In this document: positions 43,422-55,534 of the stretch, in pieces
Position numbering within the stretch: the first letter of the stretch is position 1
Layout of the letters: each line of letters starts with the position of its first letter
Assembly (NCBI RefSeq): GCF_051106095.1
Contig: NC_135787.1
Coordinates: forward strand, 172,321,001-172,385,000
Length of the DNA: 64,000 nucleotides
Direction of reading: 5' to 3'
Source: Pogona vitticeps
Taxonomy: Eukaryota > Chordata > Lepidosauria > Squamata > Agamidae
Made by a program: the position numbers and the translations under genes
The notes under the pieces: model-generated
Told to the model about the DNA's origin: nothing
The model's input: the letters and a program-made list of their open reading frames with translations, nothing else
Database searches by the model: none

Positions 43422-46400
43422 CTAAAAGAAACAAGAAACAGAAACAACACTACATAGTAAATTTAGTTTGACACCAAAGGTCCCATAGTAAAATCGAAAC
43501 AAGTAAAAATAAAATCCAGTACAGCATTTCTCTCTCTCTTTTTTTTAAATGAAGAGTTCATGTTCTCCTTTTAATACATGAAGATCCAGGTTTTTAAATT
43601 AAAAACATCACTTATTTTTAAATAAATGAAAACAATATACTAAATTTAATGCTTCCATTCCAATCCTTGCTGTTTGAAATGCTTCTCAGACGGGCATAGC
43701 ATTTTAAACTTTTTAGCCATCTTACAATTCAAGTTACTTTTCAAGACATTTAGTTAGCTTTTTCAAAAAAAGAAAAAATGAAGTTTAACAAACAGGCCTC
43801 CTCGTTCTGTCACCTGCTGAGCTGAACTCAGTCTGTCAACCACGATGGCCTGACTAGAAAAGCTTGAGAGTTTCCAACTGTTGTTGCCTGACTGGAGCCA
43901 AACAGGAACCCCAAAAGCCTACCATAATCATAACTCCATACAGACCCTAACAGGTTTTCAAAAGGGGGGGGGTAGATGAAAAAACTATTGCTTCAATACA
44001 TTTTGGCCTCTTTGCTTATAATAAGGTTAGTAAGAAAAAATGCTGAACAAAGAAGCTACCCCATATGCCAGCCCAAGATAACTGAGTGTCCTACTAGCTT
44101 GTAATGAGCTAGTACTGGCTATCTGAAACAAGATGCTGCCTTTAAACCATATGCCTTTAAACATAATTATGTTACAGCTATTCCGATACAACAGAACTAG
44201 ACCCCAAAGTAAAAAGGGTACTCTTCCATTTAAATAGTTTGTGGGTTGTTATAAGGAGCCTTGTGGTGCAGTGGTTGAACTGCAGTACTGCAGCCAAAAC
44301 TCTGCTCATCAAACAGGTCTTGTGGCAACCTGAAAGACTAAGATGTTTTAATTCACGTAAGCTTTTGGAGACTGTAGGCTATTTGATTCAACACAACTAG
44401 AATTATTGCTTTACCGCTGGGTTCAGTCTGGTTAGTAGTTGAACAGGAGATCACCAGAGAATAATTCGGACTGCGAAAGATCCTGTCTGAAAACCTAACA
44501 AGCATTTGCAAGCCAAAATTTAACAAATTGGGGCTAGATGGACTAATGGTTTGGCCCACAATAAGGCAGCTTCCTATATGCAATCCATAAAAGCTCACAC
44601 CAAATTAAATCTAGCTGTCTTTAAGGTGCAACAACACTCTGTTCTTGTTGCTCGTACAGAACATTCTAATAGAGCTACCCCTTGAAAAGTCTACTGAAAG
44701 AACTCTGCATAGCTTCAAACTGACCAGCAAAGTCATCTATTCCCTACTTTAAACAGCATTGAGCAGCTGGCAGAAATAAGAAATGTTTTATCTAGTGAAG
44801 TTTTACCTTTTCCCCTGGATTCCAGTCTATTTTTGTGATGGAAATTAGTGAATCACATGTAATCACTGGAGAAAGAGGAGTTAAAAGGAAACAACGGATT
44901 TAAAAAGGAATACTTCAAACATACTATCCTCTGTCTGCTGCTGCTTAACTGGACTTCACTGGAAGCAATGAAATCAATATATAGATTTGATCCGATTAAA
45001 AAAAATGTTTTTATATTTCTTTAAGATGATCTGTATCGTGCAGTATCACCCAGGAACTTTGTCTCCTATCTTGTCCACAAGCCAGACATGAAATTCAAAC
45101 ACAGAAAAATGTTCTCAGTTTTGCTGCCGAAAAAAAGAGAAAAAATCTCTGTGGATAAAGAGTTTAATCTAATAGCTTAAAAGAAAAAATGATAACAGGA
45201 AGGAATCAAGAATAGAAGCAGAATTATGAGGCTCTCAACATGGCAGTTGAAAGAAAACTGAAAGGGGATGCTTGGCGCCAAGGTACTTATACAGGTGGGA
45301 AGGGGCATATTCTAATGTGTTTATTGCCACCACAGAAGCTCTAGGATCTTCCGATGTGGCTTCGCATAGCTGCGAATCACCCAGGGTGTGATTCACAGAG
45401 GCCACGAAGAAGAATTGGCTTTTGATCTGTGCTAAGAACCGTGCTCAGTTTCATGTTCACACAATGAATTCCAAGGTGCGTACTTATTTTCCCCCGACTC
45501 ATTCCATTTTCTTAGGAAGTGAGTTAAAATAAATGGCCACCAGAGAGCAGTTTATTTTAGCACATTGCTTTCTTAATCAATTTAGCCAGGTGTGATCTTA
45601 GAAGTCAATTTTAAAAGGGAACCTTTCCGTGCATACTCGGTTTAAGAACACCAGGTGGAGCTTTTTTCTCTCTGTGTCTCTCTCTTTTGTATAGCTGCCC
45701 CAATCTGTGCATTAAAAGAAGAAGCAGGATTGAAGAAAACAGCTCAAGAAACCACTTGATTTAAGTTGGCTTAAAATTAAAATGCTACATATTAGTGGGG
45801 TTTTTTTAAAAAAAATATGGGAAGGCTATAAGGCACATGCCTCTATTTAACATGTTTTCTCAATCCTTCCTTGAAAAAAAAGGAGGAAGAGGAGATACTT
45901 CAAATGACCTTTGTTTATATTACCAAAGTATTTCTGAGGTTATAAACAATGTAGTAAATCAAAATCCACATTTTGACTGTATTAGGTGACAGTGATTTTC
46001 AACACTGTAATTTTCTGACCTGATTGGTAACTTATCATGAGTTGCATAATTCCGTCCACCCTTAATTAATGACTGAGGCTTCTCTACACAGTCTGGAAGG
46101 AGTGGGATGGACTGCACTAAATAGGTAAGAACTCTGATATGCCATTTGATATGACCCTCACATCCAAATGGTAACTGGCCTCAAGCAACCGCATTTGATC
46201 CTCAAATGCCAACTCTCAATTTGCCCCTCTTGGTGAAGTCTAAATAGGGTTGCTTGAGGATGTGGGGGAAGAATTATATACCATTTGGCATGATCCTCAC
46301 GTCCCAATAGCATATTGGCCACAAGGGACCTTCTAGCCACTTCTGTTGCCAATTGAACACTTCCCCTGGTCGTCTGCAGAGGTGCAGAGGAAATGAAATT

Positions 46401-49400
46401 ATTATTTTTGCCTGTGATTCAACACTGATGCACTGAATCACTTAGATTATTATTTTTTATTCTTTGCCTTCTGTGTAGTATTGATTGGGAAACTGCACAC
46501 AGCCGGAGCTTCCATTGGCACTTCACACAAAGACTAATAAATGTTTGCTATTTAATCTAAGTGATTCAGTTCAATGGCGATGATCTAACAGAGGAGCAGA
46601 AGAAATGTTCAATCTGCTGATACCCTGAAGTAGTTCATTTATTAAGCTACTTCATGATACCAGAAACTGACAGAGTGAGGAGCTTTGGTAGCTTTCTGAA
46701 TAATTGCACACTCTGGGAGTGGACTAAACTAGAGTGCACCAACCCACACCCAAAAAAAGTATAAGCCCCTGATAGGGGCTCAAAAAAGTACAGGTTAGAT
46801 TGCTCTGGAGGCAATTTGGTCCAATCTAGAAATTATATTATGTGGTAACTGGAAAAAAAGCGCAAGCCGATCTGCACTCACAACAACACGAAACAATGGG
46901 ACAAATACCCATCTGAATGACTTACTAAACATAAAGAGTTTCCCTTACTCATTATAGTGTTTAAACAGTAATTCATTGCCCATAATCGGTGCTATCTGAG
47001 TTGCTTTTCCACTCCTTTTTGTTACTTTAAAACAGGGGTGAGTGACTTCAGCAGGACAGAGAGCCATTTTCAGATTCCCTGTCAGTTGGATGGTACACAT
47101 ATGTGTTTATTTGTTTGCTTGCTTGCTGGTTGAATGAAGTTAATAAATAGTTTTTACTATTGTCAATACATTGTTTTTTTAAAAAACTGAAAAAAAAACC
47201 CTCCATGTTCTGTAGGCATCAATGAAAACAGCTTTTGGGAGGGGAGGTTAATTTGGGGAAGAGCCCAAAACATCCCCATTGGATTGCATTTTGCCCACAA
47301 CAATCTTGAGATTGATAAGAGAATGATATAAGACTAGAATAAACCCTGACAAAATGCCTGATAATCTAAAGATGCACTTTAAAATTAAGATTTCATCTTC
47401 TTCTTTTTCAAAAGGGACCCTTGCAATCTCATTATTTGAAAAAAAAAAAGGTAACTCATTGCACATCATTATATCATTAGTAACATAGCATTTCCAAATT
47501 CCACCTTAACCTAAAAGAAAATTAAATAACTTCAAGGTGGTAAAGTTTAGTGATACAGTAGAAGTATTAAAATAACTGAAAATAAGATACAGTCTGTCAG
47601 CTGTCTTATGCACAGTTGGGTGCCTAGACTACACTAGAAAGGATACTGGGAACAAGAGCCATTATGGTCATGATGGAGAGGACCAGCCTTGTGTGCCACA
47701 TACGTGGAGTGCACCACTGTGGACATTGCTTGCATAACTTATACGAGATGGCTGTCTGAAGTACAATGTAGATCGTGCCAGACACAAATGCCACGAGAGC
47801 CCCTGCATCATGGATAGCAGGATATGTCAGCTCCTGAGAAGACAGATGGGGAAAAATTTGCAGTTACACTAATGCACACAGAAAGAGACAATCATGCAAA
47901 GTCAGGTTGGCTTTGTGAAACATGGCGCTTCATGGTGCAGCAGGCATTTGAAAGCAGGGTTCTTTAAAACAAGTGACCCTTTCAATCATCATCATCATCA
48001 TCTCAGAACTGCACAGGTAAAGATGTTTCATTGCACAGGCAGGTCACTTCATTCCATGGATTTTGGATCTCTCCAGCAATCCTCTGCACTCTCAGAAAAC
48101 TCTGATTATAAGAGCCTTGGGTAAAACGGTGAAGAATAAATGCATATATAAATACTGTGTGTCTCTGTGTGTCTGCGAGAGTGAGATAACTTTCAGATAG
48201 TGCTTAAATATGGCCATCATAGCAGGTTGCTGGCATGTAGCTGTATCCTTTCATCTTAATTTTATTAACTAAAACTATAAACTATTTACACCATCATTTG
48301 CAAAAGAGTAAACACAACAGTTCCTACTTTTCAATTGGAGATAGCCCAGGATGGGGAAAAATCTGGACATTTTATTAATTTCTACCCCACATAAAGGTCA
48401 ACCCAATCCAATGTTATCTAGCATGGGACATTAGGAATGGTTTCCCCCACTCAAATAAACAACACTTGTGTAGTCAGAAGGGCAGAGATATGCTATATAT
48501 CTCATCATGTGCGTAATCTATTGGAACAAGAAGCTGCACTTTGGTCATGTTGCTTTGGTCCCTATCCCCAAGGCACTATATGGATACAAATAATACCATA
48601 TGCTATTACTTTAAAAGCTGTTGGAATACCTAACTGTTAAGGGGAGAAGCAGGCACAGAACATCTTTTGTTCTAGTAAAATGGACAGCTCTTTAACTCAT
48701 TTGAAGTTCTATTGGTAGAAATAAATTTAAGCTGGTAATATCATGTCAGCATAGTTGCATGGAGTAACACAAATCACTTAAACACAGTATCTAGCTGTTT
48801 GGACAAATTATTTCACAACTGCAGAATTCTGCATGACATTGTAAGAACTTCAGCAATAAGAACTTCTTTCTTAGGAAATAAATTTCTTACAGCAATTTTA
48901 AAGAAACAATCACGAGGAATAGGGAAGTGTAATCGATTTGGTTGTTCTGCTTATCTTCACACTGGGATTTATGATGGACTTATAGCAAATCTATAAGCAG
49001 ATCGGGGAGGACGAGGCCATTCCCTTATTGGAAGGAGAGGACATTGAGAATCTGAAAGTCGATCCCATCCATGGTTGGCTGGGACCCTGGAACCCAGAAG
49101 AGACAACCCCTTTTTGGTTGAATCGAAAGAACCCTTGTTGGGCCCGTTGGCGACAAGAGAAATGTTATGGGACAATTTTGTTGACAAAGAGTTCTTGTTG
49201 AATGCTCCAATAAACCTCCCCCCTGTTGCAAAGTTATCTAAGCCTAAGGATGTTTTTGTGGAGACCCAGTTTCAAAAAATTGAACCCTCATGGGAGGAAA
49301 AAGAATGTAGAAATTTATTTTTTGTTGAATGACTATATTAAGATATATTGCTAGCAACTTTGGACTTTCATCTATATAGGTAATAGATAAGCATATACAA

Positions 49401-50783
49401 CTCTTAAACTAGAATGTTTCATGCTAAATACAATAATAGAAATTGTTGAGTGGAAGATGAATATATGTCTAAGATTTTACTTCAGATAATGTATGTATGT
49501 TAATCACTATAAATCAGGAAGGGCTGTAGATCACTGATGATATGTATGAGTGGCTTCTGTTTGGAACAGTCCATTTGCTAATGGTCCATGTGCTAATTCC
49601 ACATACCGACTACAACATAAATGCATTCAGTGGTCTAGACTTGTTATTTTTCTGTTTAATTGCTTAAATTAGTACTGTGCATGTTTACTTTGGCAAAACA
49701 CTTGCAAGGCTTTCATGTTCTAGTTTCATGAAACATGAAAGTAAAAGCATTACTGTATATGTGAAGATGTTCTCTGTGTGTATCTGCCTCCTTCAAAATC
49801 ACTCTTACAGCTTTCACATTAATTTAATTATTTTCATATCTATTCCATTTTTTACATTAGCAGAATTGTAATCTACTAACAGCACTTTCCTCTAGAAAAC
49901 AAGTTAAGAATATATTTACTTGCAAAACTTTTCATGTCCATATACAGCCCAGCAGGTCTGACTGCCTCAGCCATTCCTTTTACAGTGACCTTTTCCAAGG
50001 TTTTCTAGGTATAGATTACTCAAAAGTGATTTACTTTTTCCTCCTTCTGGTGGGCAGCTGAAGACTGTGCAGTTTGCCCAAGTCCACACAGATGGCTCTT
50101 CTGGCACTCAAGGCGGGGAACTGAACTCCCAACCTCTACCTAACTCTCTGAGCTACTCATCCAGCTTATAATACAGTGGGGAACCGAGTTCCCAATCTCT
50201 GGCTCTATAGCCAGATGCTCCAACAGTGTTTTAAAAATTAATTTCTAGAGGAGAGGCTCATCATGTGATATAATTGCTCCCTAAATCCACTTAGAAGGTG
50301 CAAGATTTTCTGAGCCCCTCTTAAAAAAAGAAAAAAACTGAGATGGGGGCAGTGCTGTTGGGGACAGCATTTGGCCCCTGGGAGCCACACACAACTTCAT
50401 ATTTTCCATCCCTGGAAAAAAAGGGATGGAAAATACAGTATTTTTAATTATTTTATTATGATATTTTTAATTATTTCTATGCCACTTGGAGGAGAAATGG
50501 GAAATAATTGTACTAAATAGAGCAACCATAGACTAGTTTAGACCTACCGGAAACCTGGCAACGATCCATATTCCAGTACAGCCCAGGATTCCAAAACATA
50601 GTGCCAGTAAATTCAAAGAAGAGGAAATAAAATGTATAATTTCATTTTGCCTCCTCAAAATCAAATATCTAATGATCATTGTAATTGCACCTGGAAAAGA
50701 GAGTTTGAGGGAGAAACAAAAATGAAAATTAATCACAAACTACTGGGCACAGAATACAATTTATACTCCCTCCCTCCCTCCCT

Positions 50784-50820
<37 letters not shown>

Positions 50821-53800
50821 AATGAACATGCTGTATAATGAGAGAGAGATGTTCCTTTAGATTTCCCTATTAATGGCCTGCAGGGTAATTCAAAATAGAT
50901 CACTCCAGGGCCTTCCAGATATAGTCAGATTGCAACTCTAACATGACTTAGTCAGGAGAGTCAAAACTGATGAATGGTAAGAGTTGCAGTCCAACATCTC
51001 TCCATCCCATTTTTTCTAGCCCATGAAGCTTCAGGTGGCATGGCAACGTACCTCTGTGACTGACCTAGGCACGAGGTGTGTGTTGGGGGGGGGGGGAAAG
51101 AGAGATTAAACTGAAATAAACAAGGCCTGTTTGGTGAGTTCTAAAATATCTTCTAGTATCAACTAAACAAGAGATAATGGCCAGCAGGTAGTGGGTGGTG
51201 TATTCTTTTTTCAGTGTCTTTCTAGACATGCTTTATTCATCTACATATCACACCTAATCCCAGGAACTTTTAAAACAAAATTGGACCTTTGTTTAATATA
51301 TGTTTAAAACTATTTCATAGTTTTAAACTCTCACTCTGATAAAACAGTATTTCAGAAAAAGGTATTGATTGATCATAATCCTTCCCCACCACATCTCCTC
51401 TTCAGAGAGTACATCTCCTACGCCCTACAGGCTTCATTGTGAACAGCTCTTGGAGATTCCTTACAGAAAGCCTGCTCACTTCCGCTTTTAAGTTTCTCTA
51501 GTGATACCAGAAACATCCCTGAATGAAAATGAATCATATGTAGTCAGTGTAACATCAGATTGAGGGTGGAAGAATTCTTAACTGTTCTTAACTGTTTCAA
51601 AATACATGCCAGTTTTGTACGCAACCATTTTTACCCAACTTGAGCTGGACTAGAAAATTCAATCAATAAAAGCATCTGAAGAAATAGATACATACCTAGG
51701 ACTGCAGAAATGGCAATCATAATTCCAAAGATAATACTTTCTGGAGGATTTGCTCCTGTATCACTGAAATAAATAAAAATAAAAATATATTTTGAGTATT
51801 AAAAGAATAAATTTAATAATTACAATTCAATTTGCTGTATTCTCAGTGGAAAGGCTGATGTACATTGTACTATGTAAAAATCATACCCCTTTTTTAAAAA
51901 AAGCAGCAGGATCTTGTTATGCAGGTCAACAGAAACATTAGCAACCCATATGAAGTAGCAAATACCACTAAAATCAATGAAAAATTGTCCAAAGAATAAA
52001 AATGTATGAGTTATTCTGGACCAGAACAAAAGTACAGCAGCCAACCTCCTGCCTACAGAAAATCCGCCAGAAAGATATGTGCGCAACTGTGTCCTCTGGC
52101 TGAAATCCTGTTGTACTGTTACACAGCCAGAAAATGAAATGGGTAGCATCCACGTATTCCTAGCTGATAATTCAGGGAGTCTCCTTTGAGATTCTCAAGA
52201 GTGCACCAAACCAAAGGTGCGCACACACTCAAGAATCCCAGCAGTGACTGCTGGCTAGAAATGAGTGAATGCTATGCCTGCCTTCCACTTGTGTAACAAA
52301 GCAACAAGATTTCAGCCTCTGACTCATATTTACAAGAATGTGGACCAATTACGCCCATGATAAATGTCATGATGGACTGAAAATTTGGAAGACGCCAAAG
52401 AAGAAAATAATTTAACAAAATTTTAGACTTCTGAACATACTTCAAATATCCAGGTATATATTAGAACTACAAAACAAAGCGACAGAGAGCTGTCCTCTGA
52501 AGATGCCGGCCACAGAGACTGGCGAAATGTTAGGAAGAACAACCTTTAGAACATTGCCAAAGAGCCCGGAAAACCCACAACAACCGTTTCTATGGCTGCT
52601 GGGGGTCAAAAATGCATTTTAGTCTTTTGCTTTTAAGATCAGAAATGGTTTTCCAAAGGTTTCTTCTGGTTGCTGCTGGGGGTCTAAAATGTATTTTAGT
52701 CTTTTGCTTTTAAAATCAGAAATCGTTTTCCAAAGGTTTATTTGGCTGCTGGGGGTCTAAAACGTGCACAAAACTTTTCCTATATATTTTCCCAGCTAAG
52801 AAAATAGCACATGTTTTGCAGAAAATGGGTCCTGGGGCAGGGAAACCTCTCCTTCAAAACATTGTAAAGAGATTGAAAATATAACATTACTGTATCTTCG
52901 CACATCCAGTTTGCATTTGGATGTTAAGTAGTAAACAAGTCAGTAACTCTAACAGTATCAGATTTCGTTTTGTTAATAACAATGGAGCATATTTTCTTTT
53001 GTATTATGTCCAAGCAGTACTCTGTACATCATCTGCTAAGACGCATGAGCACAAAGGTGCTGTTGCATTCACATTCTATTTGTGAGCATGATATATGCAA
53101 CTGGTTGGCTGGTAGGCCAACTGAACACTAGAATTCATAGGCCCTTTTTCTAATCTAACAGAACTCTTCTTATATTGTTCATTTTCTTAATTATGCATAA
53201 CCACACCTTTTAATAGATACCAATATAGATATATGTTCATTCATTCATTTATCCAATATCTACACTGTTAATTATTATTATTTTATTTTGGCTAAAATAT
53301 CCAGAATTATCTCTGGGGGAATTGTTGCAGATTTTCAGAAACTTTACTCCTACATAAAAGTCCCATGGCTGCTGAGTTTTGAAGCAGGTTCATTGAATGG
53401 GACAGCAGATGAGAGAAATGCTAACACCTCTGCACACATTAATGGTGTTTTCAAAAAACATCCCCCAAAGGTTAGATATGACCAAAACAAGGAGAAAGCA
53501 GTTTTTAGGGGTAATTCATTTATTACCCCTGATAAATACTGAAAGTTGAAATATGGGGGATTGCTGACAAGTTTGTTTTGAGATCTTGGGAACTGGAAAC
53601 ATTAAAATAATTCCAAAACAAATATAACATATTTACCATAAAAATTTTTTCAATAAATAGGAGTTGTTTCTAAATGAAGTAAACTTGGACTGGGCTACGA
53701 AACTGAAGTTCTGTATGCATTTAAGATGACAAAAAGTGGAAGAGAGATTGCTTTTCATGAGACTCCTGTATAACCCACACCATCATTGGTATATGAAACC

Positions 53801-54452
53801 CAGAGGTAAAAAGCATCCATTAGAGTCCAGCTTGCAGATATTCAGCAACAAAAAAGGCCGCTGTTCAGCTAGATAGCTGATTCTATTATTAAACTTCTCT
53901 CACTTAACCGGGAATAAATATCACTCTAATCAATGGGAATTCGGAAAACACACACATAAAAAACAGGCTATTAACATTTGGCTACAGTGTGCAATACTTC
54001 CTAGATACACATGGAATGTATACACTTCTTTTCTGAAGTTATCTCCGATTAAGCTTAATGTGACTTATTCTCCCATAAACAGCTGTAGGATTGCAGTCTC
54101 AGTGCTTAACCGATTTTGAGAAGACTGCAGTATTCATCCTGGCTAGCCTTTCCATTGATTAGAAGGGCAATCCTAAACCTACTTAATCAAAAGTCTAAAT
54201 CCCACTGAAACTCCAAGTCAAGAATTAAAATATCCAGGAAGAAAGAGTCTAACTTTGTCCTTTCAATGCTGTGCTACTTAATCTGCTTAGGTCCTTCCAC
54301 CCACGCCTTCACCAGGCTCACCTTATATATGGGAAGAAAGGCTCTACATGGCCATCAAGGACTGCAATGACGTATGAAATTATGAAGGCTGCCAAAGTCC
54401 AGAAGACCAGCAACGCCGGCACCAAGGCCTCTCCTCGCAGGGAGCAAGCCAT
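43329..54452 (-). CDS. DRAM1-family autophagy modulator, 6 exons found
   Basis: This encodes a DRAM/TMEM150-family polytopic membrane protein. Mammalian DRAM1 is a six-span lysosomal protein, induced by p53, that promotes autophagy. The six exons give 227 codons in consistent phase, against about 238 in human DRAM1; the last coding exon (about 10-14 residues) was not found. Family hallmarks are [20 protein letters not shown] and PYISDTG across the exon 1/2 junction, a second hydrophobic segment, [15 protein letters not shown], and [19 protein letters not shown]. Against remembered human DRAM1 the match is roughly 55-60% by eye, strong in exons 1, 5 and 6 and weak in exons 3 and 4. It is clearly closer to DRAM1 than to DRAM2. 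It could be the DRAM1 orthologue or a DRAM1-like paralogue, so no symbol is assigned. Confidence 0.9.
44253..44320 (+). mobile_element. tRNA-derived SINE head fragment
   Basis: 'gagccttgtggtgcagtggt' then 'tgaactgcagtactgcagcc' matches the head of the SINE split at 7,210-7,396, in plus orientation, cut off after about 65 bases. Confidence 0.6.
44525..44580 (+). mobile_element. SINE 3' fragment (second family)
   Basis: 'gggctagatggactaatggt' and 'ataaggcagcttcctatatg' match the 3' half of the SINE at 10,820-10,990. Confidence 0.6.
44807..44865 (-). CDS. DRAM1-family exon 5
   Basis: This encodes [19 protein letters not shown], matching the SLISITKxxWNPxEK segment of DRAM1. The acceptor is TTTCTCCAG and the donor GTAAAAC. 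Confidence 0.92.
44866..47646. other. Intron 4 of the DRAM1-family gene
   Basis: 2.8 kb of AT-rich sequence with paired direct repeats near 46,136. No exon, SINE or LINE was recognised. Confidence 0.55.
46136..46330. repeat. Paired direct repeats, ~55 bp
   Basis: 'atatgccatttgatatgacc' near 46,136 and 'ataccatttggcatgatcct' near 46,277 begin two similar segments in direct order, in intron 4 of the DRAM1-family gene. Further right, 'actgaatcacttagatta' (46,433) is inverted at 46,552. Confidence 0.55.
47647..47833 (-). CDS. DRAM1-family exon 4
   Basis: This encodes [20 protein letters not shown], then [20 protein letters not shown], then a hydrophobic helix. HDxGALxAFVxG and QxxISYK are family motifs. 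It carries a few extra residues in the Cys-rich loop relative to DRAM1. The donor GTATCC is weak, but phase and homology support it. Confidence 0.88.
49075..49332 (+). other. Unrecognised open frame, possible element fragment
   Basis: An 85-codon frame reads with an amino-acid mix suggestive of protein (for example [17 protein letters not shown]) inside intron 3 of the DRAM1-family gene, on the opposite strand. No family is recognised and the frame upstream is closed. It may be a fragment of a decayed mobile element. Confidence 0.2.
49985..50165 (-). mobile_element. tRNA-derived SINE (third family)
   Basis: Shares 'ttccaaggttttctaggtat' and 'actgtgcagtttgcccaagt' with the copy at 15,775, in the same orientation, and ends near 'ctctgagctactcatccagc'. 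Confidence 0.65.
50548..50690 (-). CDS. DRAM1-family exon 3
   Basis: This encodes [20 protein letters not shown] and a hydrophobic helix ending IWIVARFP. The pattern MxxRYxxxxxQN and GCxGxxIVAxF matches DRAM1. The exon ends in Pro (donor GTAGGTC) where DRAM1 has Gln. Confidence 0.9.
50767..50817. repeat. (CCCT)n(CT)n microsatellite
   Basis: Compound polypyrimidine tract in intron 2 of the DRAM1-family gene. Confidence 0.96.
51696..51763 (-). CDS. DRAM1-family exon 2
   Basis: This encodes [22 protein letters not shown], the DTGxxPPES motif and the start of the second hydrophobic span. The acceptor is TTTATTTCAG and the donor GTATGTA, with one base carried into exon 3. Confidence 0.92.
52485..52585 (+). 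repeat. Half copy of the hammerhead-like foldback repeat
   Basis: Matches one arm of 20,789-21,013: CTGAAGA at 52,497-52,503, a GCC/GGC hairpin, and GAAA at 52,524-52,527, then 'ttaggaagaacaacc' and 'acccacaacaacc'. It lies in intron 1 of the DRAM1-family gene. Confidence 0.7.
52591..52770. repeat. Tandem repeat, ~73-bp unit
   Basis: About 2.4 units, each with 'gctgctgggggtc', 'attttagtcttttgctttta' and 'cagaaat.gttttccaaagg'. It begins right after the hammerhead-like half copy. Confidence 0.9.
52771..54321. other. Intron 1 of the DRAM1-family gene, proximal part
   Basis: AT-rich intronic sequence with no recognised element. Confidence 0.55.
54322..54452 (-). CDS. DRAM1-family exon 1 (first membrane span)
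   Basis: This encodes residues 1-43 plus two bases. The start MACSLRG is chosen because it aligns with the short MxCxLRG start of DRAM1. In-frame upstream ATGs (as far as 54,536) would add a proline-rich extension not known in the family. One transmembrane helix ([20 protein letters not shown]) and the [11 protein letters not shown] luminal loop follow. The donor GTGAGCC splits a Ser codon. Confidence 0.92.
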
Positions 54453-54780
54453 CCTGTGCCACCAGGGCCTCTGCCTCTGGATCAACAACAGCTGCATGGA
54501 GGCAACAGGGACCAGGGGGGCTGGGTGAGCACCCACTGCAGTGAAGTCACAAAGCTCCTGAGGTCACAAACCTTGACTTTCAGGGGGGGAGGCTGGCAGC
54601 ACCCTCACAGGTAGCCCTCAAACCCTCGTCAACAGTGAGCGGAGGAAACGCACACCGTGGCTTTCACCCCCTTTGCCTCCCCACGGCTCAGTTGACTCGC
54701 TTAGGGAAAGGGTTTGGGGAGCGTGGGAGAGAAGCCGTCTAGTTCTCGCGTTATCCCTCCCACGTGCATCTGTGAAAAGT
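54453..54780 (-). promoter_or_regulatory. Probable 5' UTR/promoter of DRAM1-family gene
   Basis: The stretch upstream of the first coding exon is GC-richer than its surroundings and contains a few CpGs (for example near 54,735-54,770). No TATA box or p53 half-site pair was recognised with confidence. Confidence 0.45.
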
Positions 54781-55534
54781 TTTCACCTCTCTTCGCCTCA
54801 TAGTGTTTATTTTTGTTTTTAAGGCCTTTTCTGCCTTTCAGTTGGAAAAGTTCAGCCTTTTTTCTGTGGCTGGCTATGATTTCCAGATAGGGACCGCAAC
54901 AGTTGTGGGAGAAAGTGAAGATTCATTTTGCTTCTCTCTAATCTCACTTGCATACATTGCTCATTAGAAATGTGGATACCATTCTTCTTCCATACACACC
55001 ACACCCTGTTAAAGCTGTAAATACTGTACAGTATCACCGTTTGCTTCAAAGGGAGGAAAGGCAGAATGAGCAAACTTGAGCAGAAATGGACTCGTCCAGG
55101 AATATATTGCTTCTGAGCAAAACTGAGTATTCCGTGTATTTTCTTCTTTATTTGGGGAAATAAATACAGTAATTCCATAGCTTCACAGTAGTGCCTAGAA
55201 AACATTGCAGCCCATAAAGATTAACAGAATTGTTTACAGTGTGAGCTTTCATGGGTCAGAATCCACTCCAGAAGTCAAGAAACATTAACTGGAATACAAT
55301 CCATTTTGGAACAATATTTTACTGTAGAATCATTTTACATGCTTAGTGAGTGTGATTTTTGTGCCTCCTCTGTTTCCGTGGGAAATAAAAAAGGAGACAT
55401 CTTGATAACTTTTAAACTATTGCTTTTATTAAGACTTTCTTCCTCCAGCACATTACTTATAGGGTCAAACAATCTTAACTCAGGCAACAAGACGCAACTC
55501 ACAGAAGCAAAACTTTCCCCATAGTCTCATGCAC

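Larger units (their letters stand above)
47834..50547. other. Intron 3 of the DRAM1-family gene
   Basis: Contains a third-family SINE (49,985) and an unrecognised open frame on the other strand (49,075-49,332). The rest is featureless to me. Confidence 0.55.
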
